NCBI GenBank assembly: GCA_963920575.1
Contig: OY986967.1
Span: 25,003,648-25,067,647, forward strand
From: Narthecium ossifragum
Taxonomy: Eukaryota; Streptophyta; Magnoliopsida; Dioscoreales; Nartheciaceae
Reading direction: 5' to 3'
Length of the DNA stretch: 64,000 nt
Made by a program: the position numbers and the translations under genes. Below the pieces are notes generated by a model. It ran no database searches and was not told where the DNA came from. It saw only the letters and a program-made list of their open reading frames with translations. This document shows positions 40,935-52,585 of the stretch, piece by piece (position 1 is the first letter of the stretch; every line of letters begins with the position of its first letter).

Positions 40935-43900
40935 TCAGGCACTGGAAGTCGGGTTTTTGAAACAGTCAATATTGCACAAACCCACTGATCTGATCATATC
41001 TGCAAAGCTGGCAACATTTGATAAAGCAAGAAAGAATCAATGACAGGAAAAGCAAAACTAGAAGAGCAGTATATTCAAAAACAAATGATACAGAAGGATT
41101 AAATTAGCCAGTCTTAGGAGTTTTACAACTAACCGGTCACTACTCTTGCGTGGTTTCTCATGCTGGTCGACACTACTCCGTGCCTTGTCTGTATGGTCAG
41201 TGCTTTTCCTTGATTTTTCTTTCCTATCCGTGCTGATTCTCGCTTTCTCTCTTTGATCTGTACTTCTTCGAGGCTTCCCTTTGTGGTTAGTGCTAGGCCT
41301 AGATGTCTCACTCTGGTCTGTGCTTTTTCTTGGAAACTCCAGACTGTCTGTACTCATTCGAGAAGCATCGGAGAGGTCTGAACCATCTATAGATCCGTGG
41401 CTGACAGTGGGTGCTTTCTCTATGGCCAATATGAACCTTTTTAGATGCCTTATGTACTCTGTGTATAGCTCCAAATTACAATGACCCCCTCCCTTGATCC
41501 ATAAAGGCTCATACTTCTCCTTGCAATGGTCCCAGAGCTTCTTTCCGTGGGAGATATCCACAACATCGTCATCTGTTCCCTGTCAGAAACAAGTAGTGTT
41601 GTAATTCTTTGCAAACTAAAAAAGTATCATCTTTGAGTAGCAAATACGATTCAACTGTTAGTAATAAGCACAGTTCTTCAGTGAGAACTAAACATGGTTC
41701 ATCTGTGAGTAATCAACAAGGTTCATCTGTGAGTAACAAACACAAAAAAATCATCTGGAGGTTGTTCCAAAGGTTCAAAATGTCTTGATACTTCACTCAA
41801 GTCTTTTGGATTAAGCTCATTACAAAATATCAATAAAAGAAGCAAGTTTACTAATTGCAGAATTTCCACCCATATATTACCCTCTGTGTTTATTACTAGA
41901 ATATGAAGATACTTGACATTTCTTAAGTGAGAGCATCATACCATAACGATGCACTGCCTACAGAGAGGGAAGAATTCTACATGAAAGTCTAAACCACTGG
42001 TATTGCCACATTTTGTAACTTGCAGTTAATGCCAATGAATTGTTTCTCATATTATAACGATAAAAGAAAATTGATTAAACTTGAGTAGCTATCTGTACTT
42101 TCCTCGTATGATTACTATAAAAGAGAATTGATTAGACTAGAGTAGTTCTGTATTCTGAATGCAAGGAAATAATGTGTTATTGACTAATGCAGTTTCTCTG
42201 CAGATCATATGATGATAGCAGACAGAGGGAGATATTAAATCACAAGTGAGTAGACACGATAGACGCAGAGGGCTACACCTTCATTATCCACTTCAGTGGG
42301 TTAGGCTACAAAACAACAGCTATACATTAGACCAAATAACTGCTATTGCATATCCTTGTTTTTCCTTTAGCCTTTGGGCTTGCTCAATAAATAAAAATAA
42401 ATAAATAACTGGTATCCCAGAATATCACAAGTATGTAATTAAACAACTATCTAATCAGGGAACTATACATGTGAGTTACCTGATTCTGTATTGAATCAAA
42501 ACTTGGTATGTTCAACAAGCTACGTAAGGTTTCATTGGCACATTATACAAGGGTAAATCAATAAAAACTTGCAGTAGGCACTTACATGAATCACCAACAC
42601 CGGACAATTGACCAAATGGATTTTATCGATGTTCTGCACAAAAAAAAAGGAGAACATCTCTCAGTCATGCTAGAAACAAAGACACTTTAGCTACTATAAT
42701 AAAAGGCAAAAATGGGACCTTATAAATGTCGAACCAGTGTGTATGCTTCACAGGATACATGACACGCAGGCCAGACAGAATAGGACTATGCAATACAACT
42801 CCTCTCAAACAAGGCAAATGGATAGCTAATTCCAAGGTAGGGCCACTACCAACTGATTGACCATACATTATGATATCTTCTGCATGAATTCCGTAGGTCT
42901 CGTGCAGACATTTGTAAGCAGCCTCTATATCAGCATAAGTATTCTGCTCACTAGGCTGCAAATGTACAATGTAGAATACGAGTCTCTTAGTTAAAAAATA
43001 ATAATTTGAGATCAGTGGAACTCAAGAAACAACTCGTACCGACCTTCCCAGATGACTGGCCATATCCAGAATAATCATACCTGTATTAGAGAAACATAAA
43101 GTCAATTACCCTTTTCTCATCCTTCACCAACAGCCCACCTTTTCTACAATATTGTCTTTTAAAAGGTAGTATTCATCCACAGGGCATTCACTGCCTTTCC
43201 TGCTTTTATTCTTAGTGTATGTCTTCGAATTTTTGGAAACGGAAGATGCTTTATCTGTCTAGGATACTTGACTGCATGAGATGATTTCACGAATTAAAAT
43301 TTCATCAAGAGAAGTGCTTCCAGTGATCAATTTGGATTTCACCTATGAATTCCCTGAGAAGCTCTACCCTGGATCAACTTCGGTTAAATTTCGGAATGCT
43401 GCTCAGCTATTGGCTACTCAAGTCTGATTGTCAATTGTTCAAGTCGTCTTTTAATACCACTCTGCTTTATAGGGCTCTCAGCCAACCACCCTCAGCAAAT
43501 GGGATGACCTCTTCAAACTCCTTTCGTTTTTTCATCAAAAGATAAACATAATCATAAACCTTGCCCTTTATTCCACCTATAAACAAACCAAACTCGGAAT
43601 CGGTAATTTCCCACAGAAAAAAAAAGGAAATAGCACAGAACAATTTACGCAAATAACCGATCCAGCACAAGGCCATTCACTCTCCATTGTTTCCCACTCT
43701 TAAATCCTAAGAACCCTATAGAACCTAACCATTTCCCAATCTAATCTGAGAAACTAAAAAAGAAGTGGATTTCACGTTTTTTCCAACTATCCAACAGACA
43801 ACTAAATATCACATGAAAGTACCTATATAAAGCAACAAAAATATTCGTATAAAATAAAGTAACAGGTACGCCATTGCTAGTACGTAAAAGATCCAAATTT

Positions 43901-44272
43901 TAACCTTTTCTCCTCCATCTACCCAATAAACCCAAACCATAAAAACCTTCCAAAGGTGAACAATACCACTCACCCCATCACGTTAACACAAAGATGCACA
44001 CTAAGCTGGGCGAAAAGATCCAATAGCTGCCCAAGATCAGCAGCGTTGCCATGGGAATACAACAAGCTAAACCTAGCCGCCGGGTTCCTGACATACACCA
44101 CCACGATCTCACTCCCCCGCCGCGTCGGCACCCGCCGGACCTCCGCCCCCTCCGCCGCCACACCCGTCATCGAAACCGCCCCCGTCTCCGCGTCCGCCAC
44201 CACACGGTAAGTCGGGGGGTCCGGCGGATAGAAGGCGAACTTCGCCGCCATGGATGAGGCCACGCCACCCAT
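40935..44272 (-). CDS. ABHD17-type alpha/beta hydrolase (putative protein depalmitoylase), 6 exons
   Basis: Exons are 44272-43974, 43080-43044, 42955-42719, 42633-42586, 41579-41134 and 41007-40935, giving 379 residues in phase. Animal ABHD17 proteins remove palmitate from membrane proteins; plant substrates are not known to me. The oxyanion-hole segment is SHGNAADLG, the nucleophile Ser sits in GQSVGSG, the acid in VIHGTDDDVV and the His in GGGHCNLE. The N-terminus MGGVASS fits N-myristoylation, consistent with membrane attachment. The tail holds about eight 10-residue units of the type STDxxEKxRK and ends in [14 protein letters not shown], a cysteine-containing plant-specific end. The last junction was chosen so that CG|C preserves the frame and yields this conserved end; reading on from 41134 would give an unrelated hydrophobic tail. 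Confidence 0.93.
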
Positions 44273-45700
44273 AAAAACTAGGTTTTTGGGTGAGGATTCT
44301 GGTTTGGGAGGACGAGGATGGCCCAGATTGGAGAGATTTATGCATCTTTTTGGAATGGTATTGATTTGGATGGGGAAAAGGAGGGGCTAAAAAGGGGAAG
44401 AAATCGAGTAGGCGAGAATTATGAGGAGAGAAGTTTGCCGGAGGAGAATGGAGATTTTAATTGGACGGAGACGTTTACGGCGATGAGAACGGAAGATGGC
44501 GGGAAAGTTGTCAAGTGGTTTGTTAACTAACGGGCCGGACTGGGTTTCAATTAGGATTGATTTGGGCTGACCCATTTGCTATCTTGCATCCGGGAAGGGT
44601 AGAGGAGGTTTTTTTTCTTCTCTCCTTTTTTTTTCCTCTCTTTTTTGGTTGCTTTTGGATTAACCAAGTTTTTAGGTAGCAACAATGTGCCAAACTATTA
44701 AAATTTTTTGGCAATAATAGACTAATAATTTTATGAGAATTTTTTTAGATATCCGAGATCAATTCACTTAGGATCCGTTTGGACACCACGGATCCGCCCA
44801 TCCGCCATCACGGCAAGTTTAGGGTTTAGGGTTTAAGGACCTTAATCAATCTAGTATATATGAAACCTGGTATTAATTATAACGGTAGGGTAGGTTTAAT
44901 TTTAGAGAATTTTCTAGGAGTGAATAATGGAAAATCCTAGACCATTATATGGCACATTTGGCTACATCATGAGTCAACCCAAGAGGGCCTCAAATGATTA
45001 GTCATTATCCATTTACAGCCACATTCACATCATTTAATAGTCCAAACACTTGTCTTCCATGAAGCACTGCATTAACAAATAATTAAGCAAGTGTGTGTGT
45101 ATATATATGCATTAAGATTCAGCACAACATATATAAGAGAGTGGTGGTGTGGGGGAACATTTCTATTCAGAGCACTCAAGTGATGGCAGGAAACTTGATG
45201 AATAGCTAGTGGACACATCTTTGCACAGCTCTTATGATTAGTTTAGCCACCTGCATCCCTTTACCCTGCTGGATTCTTCTTCTGAGTTGGGGACTTTAAC
45301 CTACAAAAACTCTCAAGCTTTTCTCCATGCCTGCCTTTTGAATGGCATGGATGGACCCGTTGATGGCAGCTAGCTAGCTTTTCACCTTGTGTTCTAATCT
45401 CAGCTTCAAGAGCTAGAGCTAACATTAAGTTAGAAATATTATGTAACATATTATTTGACTCGACTTATTTCAGCATGTGAAGTAGAAGATATATCTCGAA
45501 CGAAAAAATGTGTCAATTTCATCCCAATAGTGTGTAGAGATCATTGGCAACTTGAAAACAATAGGTAAGATATATTAAAAATGATATCAAAGCAGGGTTT
45601 GAGAGTTAATTTGAACGGCAAAATATTACTGAATTAACTTACTGTCAGTAGAAATTTTTTTAATTGATGATTAGGTCTCTTGCAGAGGATGGCATCTTCT
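44273..45700. other. Upstream region of the hydrolase gene and spacer
   Basis: The hydrolase promoter lies in the first few hundred bases. At 44818-44836 TTTAGGGTTTAGGGTTTA gives two and a half plant telomere-type units, which in inverse form are teloboxes. The rest is AT-rich with no supported gene. Confidence 0.4.
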
Positions 45701-46145
45701 ATATAATGACCGTAGGTTTTCAAGCTTATCTTGTTGATTCCTTGTTAGCATATCTGAGATCCCTGGTAGTGATGAAAAGAATCCTTTCACATACTATTTC
45801 AGAAATGAATCAAATGTTAAAAGTTTAATGAGCACCCGAGTCTCAATTCAATTGCTCTCAAATACCCCCCAAGAAGAATACCTGTTAGCTAGTTTCATTA
45901 TGGCCGAGGATTAATTGGTTTCCATATATAAGTGATCACTTGGTTGTAGATGATGTATATATATAGCGGAAAAATTAATACATTGGTGAACGTACAACTT
46001 ATGTCAAAACAGAACATATCAAACTAAGCAGCTATAGTAGTACTGTAGCATGAAGTGATATTTCTAAGTGAAGGGATGAAGCCATCATCCCCCATGTCAA
46101 AATTGTGTGGAAAAACTACTACATTTCCACGGTACTCGATCGGCT

Positions 46146-46581
46146 TTAAGGGTTACTTAAGGGTTGATCGTTGTTGATCGGAGGCCGACGGTGAGCCATC
46201 CAATTGTAATCCTTGGCCAACATGTTAAATATCTGAGCAGTAGCATGTAGGAGTTTTTGTGTCTCTACTGGCTGTCGTTGATTCTCATGATCAAATCCAT
46301 GTGAGGTTGATACTTTAGACTTTGATGAAGATCCCACACTGTCATGAGTTGCAGATGACTCTGAGATTTGCATGGTGCTAATGCTATCCTGCCTCTGAGA
46401 AATAAAAGCCAAATCATCAGTACTCATGAAGAATGCTTAGCAACTGAGGCAAGGAAGGTATTGATCTTGGTGTTTTTATATATGATGGCTATGTTCATAG
46501 TGAGAGAATAAACCTGTTCATCATGTAACTTTGGAATTGATAGCCCAACAGTTTTCTCTGAAGAATGCTTAGCATTATTAC
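46146..46581 (-). CDS. RGF/GOLVEN-like peptide module B (two exons; needs an upstream signal exon)
   Basis: Exons 46581-46514 and 46394-46146 encode a Ser-rich propeptide ending in FNMLAKDYNWMAHRRPPINN and a short tail. The Asp-Tyr start (a sulfation site in this peptide class) and RRPPINN end fit RGF/GLV/CLEL peptides, though the core is 14 rather than 13 residues. The first exon begins two bases into a codon and no ATG reaches it from the 345 bases upstream. Exon 47529-47457 ends one base into a codon. Joining them restores frame and gives a 129-residue precursor with a signal peptide. Shared-exon splicing is an inference; the exons are conserved in the second copy at 60997-61519. Confidence 0.72.
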
Positions 46582-46925
46582 CTGCATCAATCAAGAAGAG
46601 CAAGGATTGATCGAAATGGTACAAGAAATATTCATCCACTTTTCAGGATACACTAAAATGTTTCATTCGACCGCTCGCTCGAAAATATATGCTACCCCAT
46701 AGTCATAGACGAACCATGGATGCATCCAAACTCCAAAGTTGGGAAAAATAGGCCAGAATAGTACGTAGCATATATAAATGTATCATATGAAGATGAACTT
46801 TGGTATACAGAAAGATTTCTTTCATCAGAATCAAGTTAGTTTGATACAAAATACACTATGAAAGTAAACTAGAAACCCTAGATAGCTAGCTTGCTCTATG
46901 CTTTAATGTCACAGAGACCATTGGC

Positions 46926-47529
46926 TTAGTTGTTCTTTGGGGGATGAGTTTTTGGTGCTCTATAATCAGAACTAAAAGATATAAGACCAATCAGTTTGCT
47001 GACACTGATCATAGGAAGGTCTCTATTCCTCAAACCACATCCTAGACTCAACTTCCCCTTTCCTCCATGATGATCACAGTTTCCAACAGAAGGGTTTGCA
47101 CCTGATTTCATTGAGCTTCTCACTTCCATCACCTCCTTCTCCTCTTGCTCTGCACCCATCTTCCTTCCTCTGATCAGCCATGTCCCTTTCGTTGCAGCAG
47201 TAGCGGCTACCGTTTCGCCGCCAACCCCCTGCTAAGATATAGATTAATTGTTTGATTAATAGACTAACTCCTCCTAAAGAAGAATGACAAGAAAATTAAG
47301 AAGCACTACCAACCTTTTGATTAACAAGGAATTCTTGATCATTGCTAGCAACTGTTCCGATAACTAGAACCGAAAAATTATGTAAGTACTTGAAAACATA
47401 TATAGTGTTGAGTAATCTCAAGATAGTAGACAATAGGAATTCATGCAAGAACATACTGGAGTAGTCTTGTAGGGCAACCAAAGAGAGGAGAAGCCCAAGC
47501 AGCAAGCTTATAGACCTTATAGACACCAT
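46926..47529 (-). CDS. Root meristem growth factor (RGF/GOLVEN/CLEL) precursor, module A
   Basis: Exons 47529-47457, 47363-47314 and 47228-46926 join in phase to 141 residues. The first 22 residues (MVSIRSISLLLGLLLSLVAL onward) are a secretory signal peptide. The last 13 residues, DYRAPKTHPPKNN, end at the stop codon and match the RGF pattern: Asp-Tyr for tyrosine sulfation, PP for hydroxyproline, Asn at the C-terminus. RGF peptides are secreted, sulfated hormones perceived by leucine-rich-repeat receptor kinases and control root meristem size, gravitropism and lateral roots. The middle is a variable, charged propeptide. A TATA-type TTATAAAA sits about 105 bases upstream of the ATG. Confidence 0.9.
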
Positions 47530-47660
47530 GGCTATCTATCTAGCTTTCTACTGATGATAACCTTTAGGTATATATGTCTTGAATATAGAAGAGAGAAGAA
47601 AGAAGAGAGCAGAGAAGGGGACTTGGTAGGGTTTTATAAAGAAGAGTTAAGAGTATAGTC
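47530..47660 (-). promoter_or_regulatory. Core promoter and 5' UTR of the peptide locus
   Basis: On the minus strand TTATAAAACCCT (about 47640-47629) is followed by a CT-rich leader and CAAGACATATATACC before the ATG at 47529. The same arrangement exists upstream of the copy at 60039, where the box reads TCATAAAA. Confidence 0.65.
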
Positions 47661-50320
47661 ATATATGGCAGTCCGGCCAACAAGTCAAAGCTAGGATTCC
47701 AACACCTGATCAACATTTAACCTAATCTTTTTTAAATTCGTCCACTTGAACACTTCTCTCAAGGCTTTGGTCCTAGCCAGCTACTTGGTATTTGGAAGAG
47801 GGACTCAAAGCCAAAGGCCATGCACACTAGCTACGAGGGGAATATAAGGTTAGCTGTGTAATTCTAGTGGCCACTCAAAAGACCTAGGGTCTTGGGAAGC
47901 TCCTGCAGTTATATATAGTTATTAATTAGGATCCAAGTCCCCAAATGAGGGTTTCATCAGGGCCAATAGGTATTGCAAACCATTCTTTTTCACTGTACTT
48001 GGTCTTTAATAAGCCAAAGATACATCTTGCACCATGCATGCTTCATGCACACTTTCTCATGCATGATAGTATTAGTAGTGGAGGCCACCTGGTTTAGTTA
48101 TCTTGTTTATTCTTCGTGTGAAGAGGGTCGTACACACTTGTGTACCTCTCTAGCTTTCACCAGTTTCAAACTCTCTCTCTCACTTCGGCTGGAGGACATG
48201 ACTGAAATGATTTGATTAATTAGTTCTAATTTGATTGTGATCAACTGATATGTAAAAGGTGGTCAAGGCTCATGATATGAGGCATATATTCCAACTTTTT
48301 AATAGTGCTCGGAAAGATCGATCTACATATCTTACTACATATCTTACTGATTTGGCATTCAACTTGTTATCTGACATCATTATTAGTTATTTCTGGCATT
48401 GCAGGGATTTAGAGTACAGGATGAATAGCTTATACTTAATTGGTTGTTAATTAGCTAGGTTTAATGACATGCTTAAACAAAGATCCATGAGTTTATGGAT
48501 GCCAGAGGATCTCACATAGTATATACTCTTGTTTAGGATACAATACAATGTGCTATTAGAGTTTACTGTCATTAATTTGTGGCAGGGCTATATAGTGGCC
48601 AAGAGATTTCATTTGAGATCTGCTAGCTAGAGGAAAAATAAGAACAATGGTCCAAGCTAACTGATCACTCTCTCATCTGCTCTGACTTGGGAGATGCATG
48701 AGTTACAGAATCCAGCATAGAAATCTCTTCCCAGAAACTTACTTTAATTAATTGTTGATTAGTCTTTGTTTGACTCATTGGTTTGCTCTTTTCCATCAAT
48801 TAATTAAAGGCTTTTCTGATACTATCTCTGCAGATGCATGTGAGATTAGAGATCTCTGTCAACCATGCATGGAAAAAAATCATGTTCTTTTTCCCCCTCA
48901 TCTCCTCCACATTGTCAGAATTACTTGGTTAATTCCAGCACCTACTTGCAAAGAAATAACTAGTCTTTGGTGCATAAATACTCAACTCTAATCGGGTCTT
49001 CAGCTGACACAGGCAGCAGGGCTTAATTATAAGCTATAACTCAATTAAAGTCAGTATAGAAGAGACGCACATACTGATAGGATCGAGATATTGGCACTGG
49101 GCACAATATGCAAAAAAAATCATAATTTTGAAAGTTTGGTGTGGTGTATGCATAAAAATTCAAAGTTGATTACACCAATATATATATAATTTATGTAATG
49201 TATATATGTAAGTGCTTTCAAACATGAAGACAAAACTTAAAACTCTGAGCACACCCAAGTGAAAAAAATACCTCTAATAGAATCAACTTTGAACATCCGT
49301 ACGATCAAAAACAAAAGAAAAATCAAGCTTTAATTCATTCGAGGAATCATAGTTCCCAGAGGGACAATAGTCAATAGCATGAAATAAAGTGCTACAAGAA
49401 CATGGCCGGCCAAGTTATGAAGGAGTCCTCATAAAACGAACCACCGACCTATAGATTAAAGTTAAGGGCACGCACTTAGCTTAGAACACGAGATTGAGAA
49501 GCCCAGCTGCTTTCAGTACAGTGTACTAAACTGGGGGGCTCTTTTGAGGACCTCTACGTGTTCATATAAGTCGGTTCTATGTCGTCTGTGAAAGTGTGCC
49601 ACATTTGGGTACGTGTTCCATGCACAGTAGTGTGGATTCAGCTTTAGACAACTTGGATTAACGTGTTGAATCTTTCTTTCTTTTAGCAATAAGTAACTTT
49701 TGGTTAGCTTATAGCTTATTTGTTGAAATAATAATCACAAGTTCACAACAGGATGAATCCCCATGAATAGCTTTTTCTTGTGGGAAGGTTCTTCGATGGT
49801 TCGTTCATGGATAAAACTATAGGATCGTGTCATAATTCCTCTTTAAAAGCACCTAAATATCATGTATATGGAGTTCTCTTTGTTAGTTTTCAGAATAACC
49901 TACATAATCCTATGTATTGCTAAGTTATGGATAGTGATGGCATATATCGTACATACAATTATGGCTTTTTTATATACAAATACTCCTTTATTTTGCAGCT
50001 ATAGAAAACCCTTTTTGGCAAATATTTGCATTTTGCCCCCTCTTTTATTGTTTTCATTGCAAAATGCCCCTTATCATCGAATTTCTTATTACAAAATCAA
50101 TTAATCCTACTATCTTTTATTCACTCAAATAATAACGACTAAGTTACCTTTCATTGGTCAAATTCGGATTCAATACAGTAGGGTTTTAATCCGTTTTATT
50201 TATTATTTTTTGGGGAAAGGGTCCGAGGGTCCTTTGTTTGGATCCAATCAATTAGACCGGCCACAAGAAGTTTCAGATATTTAGTCCATTTTGGAGAAAA
50301 AAAAGTCCACGAATGTTAGG
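47661..50320. other. Intergenic region upstream of the peptide locus
   Basis: No gene, repeat end or RNA gene could be supported. The sequence is AT-rich with short uninformative open frames. Confidence 0.4.
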
Positions 50321-51060
50321 AGTTGTTTTACTCACTTGCCATTAAGAACTCCTCCAGTTGTTTCACTCACTTCGTGCAAGTTTTCTTGCACCCTCATTAC
50401 CATGTATCACACATTCCAATGTGGTGGTAACAACATTCATCGTACGAGGCTAAAGGATGGGCCGCTCGTTATATGACACATGTTCATTTGTGTTACGGAA
50501 TAGTATGTACAACACCAAACGCGCGGGAGCAAAATTTGAAGGCAATATTGATTATAATTTATATTTTTATAAATTTTTTGTGTATTATTACATGTACTAT
50601 TTCCTGAACATAGCTAAATCAATATTGGTTTAGAAGGCTATTCACAAAACATAATGCATTTTTAACTATTAGTATTTTTGTTATTTTCATATATATACTT
50701 TTTATTTTGTTCCATATTTTTATACTTTTTAAAAGTTTTACAAATAATCACTCCCAAAAACTACAAGTAAAAAATAAACAAAAGATTACAAACATATAAT
50801 AAAAAACTGTTTATCCAAAAAGAAAACAAAACTGATAAAAAAAGAAATAAATTGATAAAATAATAATAATAAAGAAAACTGACTTAAAACAAAACAAAAC
50901 TAATGAAAGAAAAAAGAAACAAAACTATAAAAAAAACACAAAATTAAGAACAAAATTGAGGAAAAAAAAGAAACCCGGAAATGAAGGGGAGAAATGGGGG
51001 AGAGTAAAAGAGGGGGGGGGGGGGGGGGGGTGGGATTTGTGTCAGAGGGGGGGCGATTAG

Positions 51061-51470
51061 TAGGGGTGAGCAAAACCGAACCGAACCGAACAATTCGGTT
51101 CGGTTTTTTGGTATATTCGGTTCGGTTCGGTTTTTTTTTTCAAAAATTCGGTATTCGGTTCGGTTTCGGTTTTTATTTTTAAAATTCAGTAAATACCGAA
51201 ATACCGAAAATTTTAAAATTATATACCTTATTTCGGTTCGGTTTTATATTGTAACTAAAAAATTACGAATTATTTCGGTTTTTTCGGTTCGGTTTGGTTT
51301 TTATATGAATTCGGTTCAGTTCGGTTTTAAATTAGTGTACCGAATTAATTCGGTTCGGTTCGGTTCGATTTTATGCACTAATTCGGTTCGGTTCGGTTTT
51401 TTAAATTATGGTATTTCGGTATTACAGTATTCGGTATTTCGGTTCGGTATATACCGAATTCTCACCCCTA
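51061..51470. mobile_element. hAT-type MITE rich in TTCGG
   Basis: Ends are TAGGGGTGAGCAAAA and CTCACCCCTA, flanked by an 8-bp duplication GCGATTAG (51053-51060 and 51471-51478), the hAT signature. The interior is almost entirely short-period TTCGG and CGGTTCGGTTT units and their complement CCGAA. Confidence 0.9.
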
Positions 51471-51510
51471 GCGATTAGCATCTCTCATATAGCAATTCGG
51501 TAATGAGTTG

Positions 51511-51637
51511 TGATTTGTGCACATGGGATGTACCCATGTGCACAAACACTGTCCGTTGGATTGAATTGGGATGTGTGCCCGATTCAATCCAACGGTTTGG
51601 ATTTGTGTACATGGGTACATCCCATGTACACAAATCA
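51511..51637. repeat. Foldback MITE with palindromic arms
   Basis: Two arms of about 58 bp mirror each other, TGATTTGTGCACATGGGATG on the left and its inverted near-copy on the right, meeting at CCGTTGGATTGAAT. Each arm also contains its own palindrome (TGCACATGGG..CCCATGTGCA). Confidence 0.7.
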
Positions 51638-51924
51638 TTTTTGTTCGGTAATATACAACCGAACATAGTATAATGATTAGTAGTACATGGACAACTGATT
51701 GCACAAGATCGTGATACTTGGCAATTCGAATTTCTCTTATTCTAACTCACCGAGAAAAATGAGTCAATGATCAAATAACCCCTTGAATGATCAATTAATT
51801 TTTTTTGTTGATTTTGGGCCAATTTCACTGGCTTCTTAGTTTTGGTGCCATTGCTTTCTAACATCGGGTAAGTTACACTTTTGGGCTTTATGGTTTGGAC
51901 CAAGTTTCATTTAAATTTATGCGG

Positions 51925-52300
51925 TTTCAAAATTTTGAAATAAAGCCATGATGTTTGGATTTTATTTCAATTAAGGCCCTGGACGTCGAAATCATCATGT
52001 GGGTTGACCATAAATGGGTCACGTGACATCACGTTACTTATTTACCTCCGAAAATCGCCGACCAACATTAGCTCCGAATAGATGTATTGGTATCTGATGC
52101 CGGATTCTTGCTGGTCGAAGTCTCATCATGGAGGAATTTTGTAACCGAAAGAATGTAATCAAATGAGGACGACCCTAACCCTTAATGACAACAACAGTTA
52201 AAAGTTCAGAGAGAAATGGGTCATCTGACGTCACTCATGACCCTATTTGAAATAAAATTCGAACGTCATGACCTTATTAGAAAATTTTGAAACCATTGGA
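51925..52300. repeat. Inverted-repeat element
   Basis: GGTTTCAAAATTTTGAAATAA near 51923 recurs inverted near 52270-52294, followed on both sides by GTCATGA..TT-type and ATTTTATTTCAA sequence. The interior carries repeated GACGTCA and CATGACC words. Superfamily unknown. Confidence 0.5.
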
Positions 52301-52309
52301 CCCTCTTTG

Positions 52310-52495
52310 GTTCGGGGTTAAGGGAAATAGGATTAAGTAAGGTGGGAGTAAGAAATGGGGGTAAGAAAAAGTAGAAGGAATGCGGTAGGTGGAATAGTAG
52401 TAATCCCATAATCATTATTTTGATGTTTGGTGAAAAAATAGGGATAAAGTGGAGGTAACCCCCTTAACCCCGTTACACGGGTACATGGCACTAAG
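52310..52495. repeat. GTTTGG-type MITE fragment
   Basis: It starts CTTTGGTTCGGGGTTAAGGG and ends TAACCCCCTTAACCCCG, so the subterminal parts are inverted. They resemble the MITEs at 37092-37590. Confidence 0.4.
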
Positions 52496-52585
52496 GTGGC
52501 ATCCAGATGGCAGTGATGTGTTTAGCCACATGATAAGCTAATGTTTGGCCCTGCAAATCCCCACCCCCCCCCCCCCCCCACCCCC

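Noticed and set aside
41058..41133. Hydrophobic C-terminal extension of the hydrolase read straight from the genome
   Set aside because: A GT donor at 41133 and an acceptor at 41008 give a conserved plant ending in frame; the extension is intron sequence.
46424..46639. Module B as a free-standing gene starting from the open frame upstream of its first exon
   Set aside because: That frame starts with a non-ATG codon, has a stop immediately upstream and no signal peptide, and a good splice acceptor sits exactly at the conserved phase.
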